Part shown: piece after piece, positions 1 through 8,414 of the stretch
Layout of the letters: the number at the start of each line of letters is the position of its first letter
Position numbering within the stretch: the stretch's first letter is position 1
NCBI RefSeq assembly: GCF_016863475.1
Contig: NZ_BOOY01000014.1
Span: 113,603 to 177,602, forward strand
Direction of reading: 5' to 3'
Length of the DNA: 64,000 bases
Source: Spirilliplanes yamanashiensis
GTDB taxonomy: Bacteria > Actinomycetota > Actinomycetes > Mycobacteriales > Micromonosporaceae
Program-made: the position numbers and the translations under genes
The notes under the pieces: model-generated
What the model saw: only the letters and a program-made list of their open reading frames with translations
Database searches by the model: none
Told to the model about the DNA's origin: nothing

Positions 1-872
1 AGGTCGTCGGCCAGCCCGAGGCCGTCGCCGCGGTCGCCGGCGCGGTGCGCCGGGCCCGGGCCGGCGTCGCCGACCCCGACCGGCCCACCGGCAGCTTTCT
101 GTTCCTCGGCCCCACCGGTGTCGGCAAGACCGAGCTGGCCAAGGCGCTCGCCGGGTTCCTGTTCGACGACGAGCGGGCCATGGTCCGCATCGACATGAGC
201 GAGTACGGCGAGAAGCACTCCGTCGCCCGGCTGCTCGGCGCCCCGCCCGGCTACGTCGGCTACGAGGAGGGCGGCCAGCTCACCGAGGCCGTGCGGCGCC
301 GCCCGTACTCGGTGGTGCTGCTCGACGAGGTGGAGAAGGCGCACCCGGACGTGTTCGACACGCTGCTGCAGGTGCTCGACGACGGCCGGCTCACCGACGG
401 CCAGGGCCGCACCGTCGACTTCCGCAACGCGATCCTGGTGCTCACGTCGAACCTCGGCTCGTCGGTCATCAGCGACTTCACGCTCACCGAGGAGCAGCGC
501 CGCGAGGAGGTCATGGCGACCGTCCGCAGCCACTTCAAGCCGGAGTTCCTCAACCGGCTCGACGACATCGTCGTGTTCCACGCGCTGACCGCGAAGGACC
601 TGTCGGCCATCGTCGACATCCAGCTCGACCGGCTGCGCCGCCGCCTGGCGGACCGCCGGCTCACGCTGGACGTCACCGACGCGGCCGTGCACTGGCTCGG
701 CGAGCACGGCTACGACCCCATCTACGGGGCCCGGCCGCTGCGCCGGCTCGTGCAGTCCGCCATCGGCGACGCGCTGGCCAAGGCGCTGCTGGCCGGCGGC
801 ATCCGCGACGGCGACCGGGTCGTGGTCGACGTCACCGACACCAAGGACGGGCTGTCCGTCACCGCCGGCTGA
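1..872 (+). CDS. clpB: ClpB disaggregase, C-terminal part (5' end outside window)
   Basis: This is the second AAA+ module of an Hsp100 ClpB chaperone, the ATP-driven hexamer that pulls polypeptides out of aggregates together with DnaK. The frame is open from the window edge and begins with the VVGQPEAV sequence typical of the D2 start, so the gene is cut by the window. Visible are the Walker A motif GPTGVGKTE, pore loop GYVGYEEGG, Walker [14 protein letters not shown], sensor 1 LTSN, the arginine-finger region [11 protein letters not shown] and sensor 2 YGARPLRR. A ClpC-type protein is the main alternative; the [11 protein letters not shown] region and the short C-terminal tail favour ClpB. 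Confidence 0.92.
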   Translation, partial: VVGQPEAVAAVAGAVRRARAGVADPDRPTGSFLFLGPTGVGKTELAKALAGFLFDDERAMVRIDMSEYGEKHSVARLLGAPPGYVGYEEGGQLTEAVRRRPYSVVLLDEVEKAHPDVFDTLLQVLDDGRLTDGQGRTVDFRNAILVLTSNLGSSVISDFTLTEEQRREEVMATVRSHFKPEFLNRLDDIVVFHALTAKDLSAIVDIQLDRLRRRLADRRLTLDVTDAAVHWLGEHGYDPIYGARPLRRLVQSAIGDALAKALLAGGIRDGDRVVVDVTDTKDGLSVTAG

Positions 873-879
873 CCCGACG

Positions 880-909
880 GGAAAGGGGCCCGTCGCCGGG
901 CCCCTTTCC
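880..909 (+). terminator. Hairpin terminator after clpB
   Basis: A perfect 13-base inverted repeat (arms 880-892 and 897-909, loop of 4) starts 7 bases after the clpB stop. There is no clear T tract. It would also sit just past the end of the facing small gene at 915. Confidence 0.75.
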
Positions 910-914
910 GCTGC

Positions 915-1115
915 TCAGGCCGCTCTGGCGGGCCGGGACCGGCGCTGGCGGAACGCCTGCACGTTGAGGATCTCCGTCCACACCACCTCGCCGTCGGGCG
1001 TGTGGACGCGGACGCCGTCGCGGTGCAGCGTGTAGTGGACGTCGGTGTAGTGGGTGCGGGTGTCGTCGTGGTGCAGGACGGTCAGGGTGTCGGCGTGCTG
1101 CATGGCTGTTTTCAC
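915..1115 (-). CDS. Small hypothetical protein
   Basis: A 66-residue frame facing clpB. The protein is rich in histidine and threonine (HHDDTRTHYTDVHYTLH) followed by a beta-like DGVRVHTPDGEVVWTEILNV stretch. The start shown is a GTG; an ATG four codons later at 1103 is equally possible. It has no recognisable domain and no signal peptide. The sequence is not low-complexity and looks like a genuine small protein, but there is no strong ribosome binding site. Confidence 0.5.
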   Translation of the reverse strand: MKTAMQHADTLTVLHHDDTRTHYTDVHYTLHRDGVRVHTPDGEVVWTEILNVQAFRQRRSRPARAA

Positions 1116-1416
1116 CGGTTCTCTGGGTGAAGGGCCGCGGCATCGTCACGCGGCCGCTGTCTGAGGTCAGGATGGACGCCCGGGTCAAGGTGGGGGCGGC
1201 GAATCTGCCGGTACGCGCGGGCGGGCGCAGCTCTGGCGCCGAACAGTCCTCGGCGGCGTACCTCTCGGCGGAGCATAGTGGTGATCCGGCGTCCGTGTCT
1301 GCCCTGCGCGGGACTCGTCGCCCGCCCGGGTGGTTTCCGGGGGATCGAAGTCCGACGTCCGCTCGCATCCGCTGCGGCGGATGGATACCGTAAGTGGATC
1401 TAGGAAGAGGAGTGTC
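1116..1416. other. Intergenic region, about 300 bases, nothing assigned
   Basis: No convincing gene, hairpin or repeat was found. It must carry the promoters of the divergent genes at 1115 and 1417. The ribosome binding site of the latter (AGGAAGAGG, about 1402-1410) lies at its right edge. Confidence 0.5.
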
Positions 1417-2310
1417 GTGTCGGATCCGCTGCAGCCCGGTGTCCCCGCCCGGGTACGACCGTCCACCGTCACCGTCTCGAGCTACCTGCTCTACCTCACC
1501 GCAGCGCTCATCCTCATCGTCGGCATCGTCTCGCTCGCCACCGTGGGCACCACGACCGAGGTCTACCGGGACGTCTACCGGGGCACCGAGGCCGAGGGCA
1601 CCGAGGGCCTGCTGGTGGCCGGCAGCGTCGTCGGCGTGGTGCTCAACCTGCTGGTGGCGGCCGGTCTGGTCGTGCTGGCGCTGCTCAACAACCGGGGCAA
1701 GAACGCCGCCCGCATCGTCACCTGGGTCGTCGGCGGCCTCACCGTGTGCTGCTCGGGCGTCGGCCTGGTCGGCCAGGCGGCCACGTCGGCGATCACGCTG
1801 CCCACCCAGCCCGGCATGCCCGACGCCGCCGAGGTGCAGCGCCGCCTCGAAGACGCCCTGCCCGGCTGGGTGACGCCCGTGTCGCTGGTGCTGGGCATCC
1901 TGCAGCTGCTCGCGCTGGTCGTCGCGCTGGTGCTGCTGGCGCTGCCCGCGTCCAACGCGTTCTTCCGCAAGCCGGCCGCCGCCGCGGGCGGCTGGGAGCC
2001 CGGCATGCCGGCGTACCCGTACCCGGCCCAGCCGCAGTACCCGGGCCAGGAGCAGCAGCCGGGCATCGCGCAGTACCCCACCGGGTCGCAGTACCCCGGC
2101 CAGGCCCCGCACCCCGGCCAGCCGCCGGAGGCGGCGCACCAGCCGGGCCCGCCGCAGTACCCCGGCCAGCAGCAGCAGCCCGGCACGGCGCACTACCCGG
2201 CGGGGGAGCAGTACCCCGGCCAGGCGCCGCCGCCCGCGGAGCCCGGCTCGCCCCCACCCGCCGGTGACGACAGGCGGCCCACCGACCCGCCGCCCCCGGC
2301 CGCCGGCTGA
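1417..2310 (+). CDS. Four-helix membrane protein with QYPGQ-repeat tail
   Basis: A membrane protein of about 297 residues and unknown function. Four hydrophobic segments are visible: around SYLLYLTAALILIVGIV, a second near residue 70, a third around the VVGGLTVCCSG stretch and a fourth around LGILQLLALVVALVLLAL. The last third is a cytoplasmic-type tail with repeated QYPGQ and related Pro-Gln-Tyr units. The GTG at 1417 is preferred because AGGAAGAGG lies just upstream; longer frames lack such a site. The next gene has the same design, so the two probably arose by duplication and share an operon. The proline-rich tail suggests protein binding; that is inference. Confidence 0.75.
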   Translation: MSDPLQPGVPARVRPSTVTVSSYLLYLTAALILIVGIVSLATVGTTTEVYRDVYRGTEAEGTEGLLVAGSVVGVVLNLLVAAGLVVLALLNNRGKNAARIVTWVVGGLTVCCSGVGLVGQAATSAITLPTQPGMPDAAEVQRRLEDALPGWVTPVSLVLGILQLLALVVALVLLALPASNAFFRKPAAAAGGWEPGMPAYPYPAQPQYPGQEQQPGIAQYPTGSQYPGQAPHPGQPPEAAHQPGPPQYPGQQQQPGTAHYPAGEQYPGQAPPPAEPGSPPPAGDDRRPTDPPPPAAG

Positions 2311-2327
2311 TCAGGCCAGGGGACCCG

Positions 2328-3209
2328 ATGACGTACGCGGTGCCGGCGACGACGCCGTCGCCCGGCCCACCGGCGCCCACGCGCCGCCCGGCCGCCGTCA
2401 CCGCCGCGTCGGCCCTTCTCGCCGCGATGGGCGCGGCGGGGCTCGTGTACGCCGTGGCGATGCTCGCCATCACGCCCGCGGTGGTGGACCGGTTCCGCCG
2501 GGTCGCCGCCCGCACGGGCTCCGGCGCCGCCGACGCCGACGGGTTCGTCACCCTGCTGACCGCGGTGAGCTGGGTGGGTTTGCTGCTCGCCGTCGTGCTG
2601 GCCGCGGTCCTGGCGGCCGCCTCGGTGGGCCTGCGCCGGGGCCGCCGCGGCGCCCGCACCGCGACGTACGTGGTCTGCGGCCTCGGGCTGGCGGGCGGCG
2701 GCGGGTCCGCGGTCGCCGTCGCGGTTCAGCGCGGCCTCGGCACCGACCTGCCCGGCGAGGGCCTGGGCCCGGCGCTGACCGCGGCCTACCCGGCCGGCTG
2801 GGTCGGCCTCAACATCGCCCTGGCCCTGCTCCAGATCCTCGGGTACGCGCTGGTGGCGTTGCTGCTGGCCACGGGCTCGGGCACCTGGTTCGACCGGTGG
2901 CGGCCCGGCGCGCCGACCTGGGGCGCGGGCCGGCCGGTGTGCGCCCCGCCGGCGCCCGCCGGGTGGGCCCCACCGGGCGTCGCGACCTGGCCCCCGCCCG
3001 CGTGGACCCCGCCCGGACCCGCCGGCCCGCCGCCGCCCGCCCCACACCCGTTCGTGGGCTATCCGGGCATCGCCAACGGCCAACCCGCGCCGCCGGCGCC
3101 GTCCGGCCCGCCGCCGCTGCCGCCGGACGCCCTGGACTGGGCCCGCCCGGCCGACCCGCCGCCGACCCCGGAGGCGCCCGCCGCGCCGGAACCCTCGCCG
3201 GACCGCTAG
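2328..3209 (+). CDS. Four-helix membrane protein with proline-rich tail
   Basis: A 293-residue protein with the same plan as its upstream neighbour: a short N terminus, four hydrophobic segments (the first around AALLAAMGAAGLVYAVAMLA, the last around ALLQILGYALVALLLA) and a Pro/Ala/Gly-rich tail with WxPP-type motifs. It starts 18 bases after the previous stop with GGGG before the ATG, so it is probably co-transcribed. The tail differs in composition, with tryptophan-proline pairs rather than QYPGQ repeats. Function is unknown. Confidence 0.75.
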   Translation: MTYAVPATTPSPGPPAPTRRPAAVTAASALLAAMGAAGLVYAVAMLAITPAVVDRFRRVAARTGSGAADADGFVTLLTAVSWVGLLLAVVLAAVLAAASVGLRRGRRGARTATYVVCGLGLAGGGGSAVAVAVQRGLGTDLPGEGLGPALTAAYPAGWVGLNIALALLQILGYALVALLLATGSGTWFDRWRPGAPTWGAGRPVCAPPAPAGWAPPGVATWPPPAWTPPGPAGPPPPAPHPFVGYPGIANGQPAPPAPSGPPPLPPDALDWARPADPPPTPEAPAAPEPSPDR

Positions 3210-3218
3210 GAGACCCCT

Positions 3219-4013
3219 GTGCCGACCGACCGCCGCCCCACCGCCCTGATCACCGGCGCCTCCGCCGGGATCGGCAACGCCTTCGCCCGGCGGCTCGCCG
3301 CGGACGGCTACGACCTCACGCTGGTGGCGCGCGACGAGGCCCGGCTGGCGCAGGCCGCGGCCGAGCTGACCGCCGCGCACGGGGTGACCGTCGACGTGCT
3401 GCCGGCCGACCTCGCCACGGACGCGGGCGCCGAGGCGGTCGGCAAGCACCTGGCGAACCCGCCCGACCTGCTCGTCAACAACGCGGGCGTCGGGGTGCGG
3501 CAGACGTTCCTGCGCAGCGACGGCGCCGAGGAGGCCCGGCAGCTGCGCCTCAACGTCGAGGCTGTGATGCGTCTCACGCACGCCGCCCTGCCCGCGATGA
3601 CGCAGCGGCGGCACGGGGCGATCGTCAACGTGTCCTCGGTGGCCGGGTTCGGGCCGGTGCAGCCCGGCTCCACCTACTCGGCGACGAAGGCGTGGGTGAC
3701 GAACTTCAGCGAGTCCGTCGGGCAGCAGGCGCGCCGGTACGGCGTCCGGGTGATGGCGCTGTGCCCGGGATTCACCCGAACGGAATTCCAGGAGCGCGCC
3801 GGTATCGACACGTCGGGGTCACCCGATTGGATGTGGCTGAAAGCTGACGATGTGGTGAATGTCGCGTTGCGTGATCTGGCTCGCGGCCGGCTGGTGTCCG
3901 TTCCGGACTGGAAGTACAAGACCGCCGTTTTCGCCATCCGGCATCTGCCCCGCCCACTGCTCTACCGGGCCGCGGGCGGTACCCGGCACCGGGTCAGCCC
4001 GCCGCCCCAGTGA
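3219..4013 (+). CDS. Short-chain dehydrogenase/reductase
   Basis: A classical SDR oxidoreductase of 264 residues. It shows the nucleotide-binding TGASAGIG motif near the N terminus, the NNAGVG motif, and the catalytic Ser-Tyr-Lys set (VSSVAG, then YSATK). An arginine right after the second strand (ARDEAR) suggests NADP(H) preference. It resembles the DltE/YqjQ-type SDRs whose substrates are mostly unknown. The GTG start has AGGAGA at suitable spacing and lies 9 bases after the previous stop, so it may be the last gene of the operon that begins at 1417. Confidence 0.88.
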   Translation: MPTDRRPTALITGASAGIGNAFARRLAADGYDLTLVARDEARLAQAAAELTAAHGVTVDVLPADLATDAGAEAVGKHLANPPDLLVNNAGVGVRQTFLRSDGAEEARQLRLNVEAVMRLTHAALPAMTQRRHGAIVNVSSVAGFGPVQPGSTYSATKAWVTNFSESVGQQARRYGVRVMALCPGFTRTEFQERAGIDTSGSPDWMWLKADDVVNVALRDLARGRLVSVPDWKYKTAVFAIRHLPRPLLYRAAGGTRHRVSPPPQ

Positions 4014-4163
4014 CCTGGGCAGACGACACGTCACCCGAAGGGCTGACCGGCCATCGACCGGTCGTGCACGTTTGCGCGCCGAGCGCCCGGGTAACGGCGC
4101 AGGTCTATGAGTTTCCGGAGGCATCGACAGCGGGGTGTCACATTGGCGCTTTTCTTTCCGCAG

Positions 4164-4169
4164 TACGCT
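4164..4169 (+). promoter_or_regulatory. Candidate -10 element, leaderless pyrE start
   Basis: TACGCT lies 7 bases before the pyrE ATG, which would place the RNA start at or next to the start codon. No ribosome binding site is visible in front of this ATG. Confidence 0.45.
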
Positions 4170-4176
4170 TCACGCC

Positions 4177-4716
4177 ATGACTGACCGCGACGACCTGCGT
4201 AAATTCATCACTGAATTGGCCGTCGTGCACGGCCGTGTCGTGCTTTCATCAGGGCGTGAGGCGGACTGGTACGTGGACCTGCGCCGCGTCACCCTCCAGC
4301 ACGCGGCCGCCCCCCTGGTGGGGCGGGTGATGCTCGACCTGGTGGCCGACTGGGAGTTCGACGCGGTGGGTGGTCTCACCCTCGGCGCAGACCCGATCGC
4401 GCTGTCGATGTTGCACGCTGCATCCTCCACGGACCGCCGGCTGGACGCGTTCGTCGTCCGCAAGGCCGGCAAGGCCCACGGGCTGCAGCGCCGCATCGAG
4501 GGTCCGGACGTGGCGGGCCGCCGCGTCCTGGCCGTCGAGGACACCTCCACCACCGGTGGCAGTGTCCTGACAGCCGTCGAAGCGTTGCAGGAGGCGGGGG
4601 CTGAGGTCGTCGGCGTCGCGGTGATCGTTGATCGCGGTGCGGGTGAGGCGGTGCGGGCCGCCGGCCTGCCCTACCGATCGGCCTTCACGCTGGCCGATCT
4701 CGGCCTTACGGCCTGA
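4177..4716 (+). CDS. pyrE: Orotate phosphoribosyltransferase
   Basis: Transfers orotate onto PRPP to make orotidine monophosphate, the fifth step of pyrimidine synthesis. The 179-residue length is usual for the family. The sequence shows the conserved Lys/His catalytic loop (RKAGKAHG), and the PRPP-binding motif VLAVEDTSTTGGS. The ATG at 4177 was chosen over the upstream GTG at 4135 because homologous proteins start close to this point and a -10-like hexamer sits 7 bases upstream. It is separated from the other pyr genes, which are not in the window. Confidence 0.93.
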   Translation: MTDRDDLRKFITELAVVHGRVVLSSGREADWYVDLRRVTLQHAAAPLVGRVMLDLVADWEFDAVGGLTLGADPIALSMLHAASSTDRRLDAFVVRKAGKAHGLQRRIEGPDVAGRRVLAVEDTSTTGGSVLTAVEALQEAGAEVVGVAVIVDRGAGEAVRAAGLPYRSAFTLADLGLTA

Positions 4717-4785
4717 AAGTTCGCCGGTTCGTCCCTGCGCATATGCAGGACAATCGATGCTGTACGTGAAGGATGGAGATCGATC

Positions 4786-5154
4786 GTGGGAACTGCGTTG
4801 GCGGAAATGACAATGCCTCAGATCTCGCCGCTGGCCGGCGAGCCAATCGAACGTGCCGACGCCGAGCGTCTGGCCGGGGTGCTCAAGGCACTCGCGGACC
4901 CGGCGCGGCTGCGGCTGCTGAGCCTCATCCAGTCCGCTCCGGAGGGTGAGGCGTGCGTGTGCGACCTCACGGCGCCGCTCGGGCTGTCGCAGCCCACGGT
5001 CAGCCACCACCTCCGGATCCTGACGGAGGCCGGCCTGCTCGAGCGCGAGAAGCGCGGCGTGTGGGCCTACTACCGGCTGGTGCCGACCGCGATCGCCACG
5101 ATCGCGGACCTGCTCACCCCGCCGCGCAAGCGCGCCACCAAGAAGGCCCGCTGA
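4786..5154 (+). CDS. ArsR/SmtB-family transcriptional regulator
   Basis: A 122-residue winged-helix repressor. The sequence LKALADPARLRLLSLI opens the domain, the recognition helix is around LGLSQPTVSHHLRILTEAGLL, and the wing follows (EREKRGVWAYYRL). It carries the CVCDL motif at the start of helix 3, the place where ArsR-type sensors hold arsenite or soft-metal ligands, so metal or metalloid sensing is likely. The GTG start has GGAG 7 bases upstream. No metal transporter or arsenic gene is adjacent; the arsenic operon of this window is 50 kb away and has its own regulator, so the target is unclear. Confidence 0.88.
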   Translation: MGTALAEMTMPQISPLAGEPIERADAERLAGVLKALADPARLRLLSLIQSAPEGEACVCDLTAPLGLSQPTVSHHLRILTEAGLLEREKRGVWAYYRLVPTAIATIADLLTPPRKRATKKAR

Positions 5155-5221
5155 GTTCAGCCGATCAGCTCGGCGTTCCCGCATGGGGCGGGACGCCGAG
5201 CCGATCAGCGGGGGTACGCGC

Positions 5222-5878
5222 ATGAACTACGTCCCCGGTGACCTGCGGGACCAGCTCGCCCACGTCGGCTACGACGTGGTGCAGTCCGGCCTCGCGGTCG
5301 GCTCGGGCGGCAACCTGTCCGCCCGCGAGCCCGACGCCGACACCTGCTGGGTGACGGCCGCCGGCACCTGGCTCGACCGGCTCAGCCGGTCGGGTTTCGT
5401 GTCCGTCGGGGTCGCCGACGGCGAGCCGGTGCCGGTCCCGGAGCCCTACGGCGCCCGGTTCACCCGGCCCACCTCCGAGCTGGCGCTGCACCTGGCCGTC
5501 TACCGGGCGCGGCCGGACGTCAACGCGGTCGTGCACCTGCACCCGCAGACCGTCCTGCTGCTCGACGCGCTCGGCGAACGCATCCGCCTGGTCACCACCG
5601 ACCACGCGTTCTACCTGCGCCGGGTCGCGACCGTGCCGTTCCGGCCGCCCGGCAGCATCGAGCTGGCCGGCCTGGCGGCGGGTGCCGTCGCCGACGGCAC
5701 CGACTGCGTGGTGCTCAGCCGGCACGGCATCTGCGTCACCGCCGACTCGGTCGAGCTGGCCCACAAGCGGGTGCGCAACCTGGAGGAGGCCGCCCGCCTC
5801 ACGTACGCGGCGCTGGTCGCGGGCCGGTCGCTGACCGACCTGCCGGACGACTTCCTCGACGGCCTGACCACCGTCTGA
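5222..5878 (+). CDS. Class II aldolase/adducin-family protein
   Basis: A 218-residue member of the class II aldolase family (fuculose-phosphate aldolase type), which cleaves or epimerises sugar phosphates using a bound metal. The substrate phosphate motif GSGGNLSAR is near the N terminus. The metal ligands are seen as HLHPQ in the middle and a later histidine in SRHGICV. A glutamate in the PTSELALHLAVY region matches the catalytic acid position. The ATG at 5222 is 67 bases downstream of the ArsR gene, so the two might share a transcript. The exact substrate cannot be told from sequence. Confidence 0.85.
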   Translation: MNYVPGDLRDQLAHVGYDVVQSGLAVGSGGNLSAREPDADTCWVTAAGTWLDRLSRSGFVSVGVADGEPVPVPEPYGARFTRPTSELALHLAVYRARPDVNAVVHLHPQTVLLLDALGERIRLVTTDHAFYLRRVATVPFRPPGSIELAGLAAGAVADGTDCVVLSRHGICVTADSVELAHKRVRNLEEAARLTYAALVAGRSLTDLPDDFLDGLTTV

Positions 5879-5884
5879 CCTCCG

Positions 5885-7011
<1,127 letters not shown>

Positions 7012-7015
<4 letters not shown>

Positions 7016-7419
7016 TCCGTGACGGTGGGCGGCAGGCTGAGGAAGGGGCGCAGCTCCAGCCACTCGTGCAGCGGCTTCCCGCCCGCCCCGGGGGCCGCCG
7101 ACAGCTCCCCGGCCAGCTCGACGGCGCGGTCGTAGCTGTCGACGTCGATCACCATCCAGCCGGCGATGAGGTCCTTGGTCTCGGCGAACGGGCCGTCGGT
7201 GACCGGCGGGCGTCCCTCGCCGTCGTAGCGGACCCAGGTGCCCTCCGGGGCCAGCGCCTGGCCGTCGACGAACTCGCCGGTCTTCTCCAGGCGGTCGGCG
7301 AAGTCGCTCATGTACCGCATGTGCGCCGAGACCTCCTCGGGCGTCCAGTGGTCCATCGGCACGTCGTTGACCGCCGCCGGGGCGCCGCGGTAGTGCTTGA
7401 GCAGCAGGTACTTGGCCAT
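7012..7419 (-). CDS. YCII-family (DGPF) protein
   Basis: A 135-residue YCII-related protein with the typical start MAKYLLLKHY and the DGPFAETKDLIAGW motif that names the DGPF group. These proteins are small ferredoxin-like-fold proteins; no enzyme activity is established for this group. They are very often encoded directly in front of an ECF sigma factor, as here, and are thought to act with it. The ATG at 7419 was chosen because GGAG lies 7 bases upstream; the longer frame to 7503 has no such support. Confidence 0.88.
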
Positions 7420-7510
7420 CGTCGTTCTCCTCGGTGCAGGGGCGACGACCCATTCTGGCCGCCGTTCGCCCCGGGGACGGAGCCGGCCGCGGGTTCTCGA
7501 CATCGCCGCG

Positions 7511-7547
7511 GAAAGAAAAAACAGGCCCCGCCGGCGGCGGGGCCTGT
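7511..7547 (-). terminator. Rho-independent terminator after the DedA gene
   Basis: A perfect 12-base inverted repeat (7521-7532 and 7536-7547, loop of 3) is followed on the minus strand by a T-rich run (complement of 7511-7520). This is the best intrinsic terminator in the window and lies 15 bases after the DedA stop. Confidence 0.93.
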
Positions 7548-7561
7548 CGTGTGGACGGCGG

Positions 7562-8347
7562 TCAAGAGCGGTGCTGGTCCGCCGGCTCGTCCTCGAAGGT
7601 CTCGGCGGCGGCCTCGGCCATGCCGGCGACCGTGGCGGCCGCGACCACGCCGACCGCGGTGGTCAGCCGCTCGCTGCGCTTCTTCTTCCGCTCGCGGTAC
7701 ATCTCGATGAGGATCGGCAGCACCGAGACGAAGACGATGAGCACGACCACCGGCAGGATGTAGCGGTCGATCTTGTCGCCGACGGCGGCAGCGATGCGCT
7801 CGGCGAGGAAGTAGCCGACGAGGATGATGCCGTCGGTCCACAGGATCGCGCCGACGACGTTCCAGAGCAGGAACTTCTTCGCGTCCATGCCGAGCACGCC
7901 CGCGACCGGGTTGAGGAATGTGCGCACGATCGGGATGAAGCGCGCCAGCACGACGGCCTTGGCCGGGCCGAACTTCTCGAAGTAGTACTCGGCCTTCTCG
8001 ACGTACTCCTTCTTGAACAGCCGGGAGTTCGGCTTCTCGAACATCTTGCGGCCGTAGCGCGCGCCCAGCCAGTGGCCGAGCTGGGCGCCGACGATGGCGC
8101 AGATCGGCGCGCCGATCAGCAGGCCGGGCAGCGACAGGGTGGCGCCGATCAGCGCCTCCGCCACCGGCGACGCGGCGACGCCGGCGAGGAACAGCAGCGA
8201 GTCCCCGGGAAAGAAGAAACCGACCAGAAGGCCGGTTTCCGCGAAGAGGATCGCCCAGATGCCGTAGAGCCCGACCGTCTGGATCAGCTCCTTCGGGTCC
8301 ATGGGGTTCAGGGCGAGCTGGTCGGTGATGGCCTGCTTCGTGTCCAC
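7562..8347 (-). CDS. DedA-family membrane protein
   Basis: A 261-residue inner-membrane protein of the DedA/SNARE-associated family, whose members affect membrane homeostasis and are implicated in undecaprenyl-phosphate or lipid translocation. It shows the family motifs FFPGDSLLFLAG in the first third and ARFIPIVRTFLNPVAG in the middle, with re-entrant and transmembrane segments around each. The C terminus is a long charged cytoplasmic tail (RERKKKRSERL) ending in an acidic stretch. It is a single-gene unit with its own strong terminator. Confidence 0.9.
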   Translation of the reverse strand: MDTKQAITDQLALNPMDPKELIQTVGLYGIWAILFAETGLLVGFFFPGDSLLFLAGVAASPVAEALIGATLSLPGLLIGAPICAIVGAQLGHWLGARYGRKMFEKPNSRLFKKEYVEKAEYYFEKFGPAKAVVLARFIPIVRTFLNPVAGVLGMDAKKFLLWNVVGAILWTDGIILVGYFLAERIAAAVGDKIDRYILPVVVLIVFVSVLPILIEMYRERKKKRSERLTTAVGVVAAATVAGMAEAAAETFEDEPADQHRS

Positions 8348-8379
8348 GACGAGACAGGGTACCGGCCCGGTCTGTGGTG

Positions 8380-8411
8380 GGGCCGTGGCCTCGCTGAGGT
8401 GGCCACGGCCC
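8380..8411 (-). terminator. Hairpin terminator after pnkp
   Basis: An 11-base perfect inverted repeat (8380-8390 and 8401-8411, loop of 10) begins 3 bases past the Pnkp stop on the minus strand. No T tract follows. Confidence 0.65.
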
Positions 8412-8414
8412 TGC

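Noticed and set aside
4786..5154. Assigning this ArsR protein to arsenic resistance
   Set aside because: It has the CVCDL motif but no ars or metal transport genes are adjacent; the metal cannot be named.
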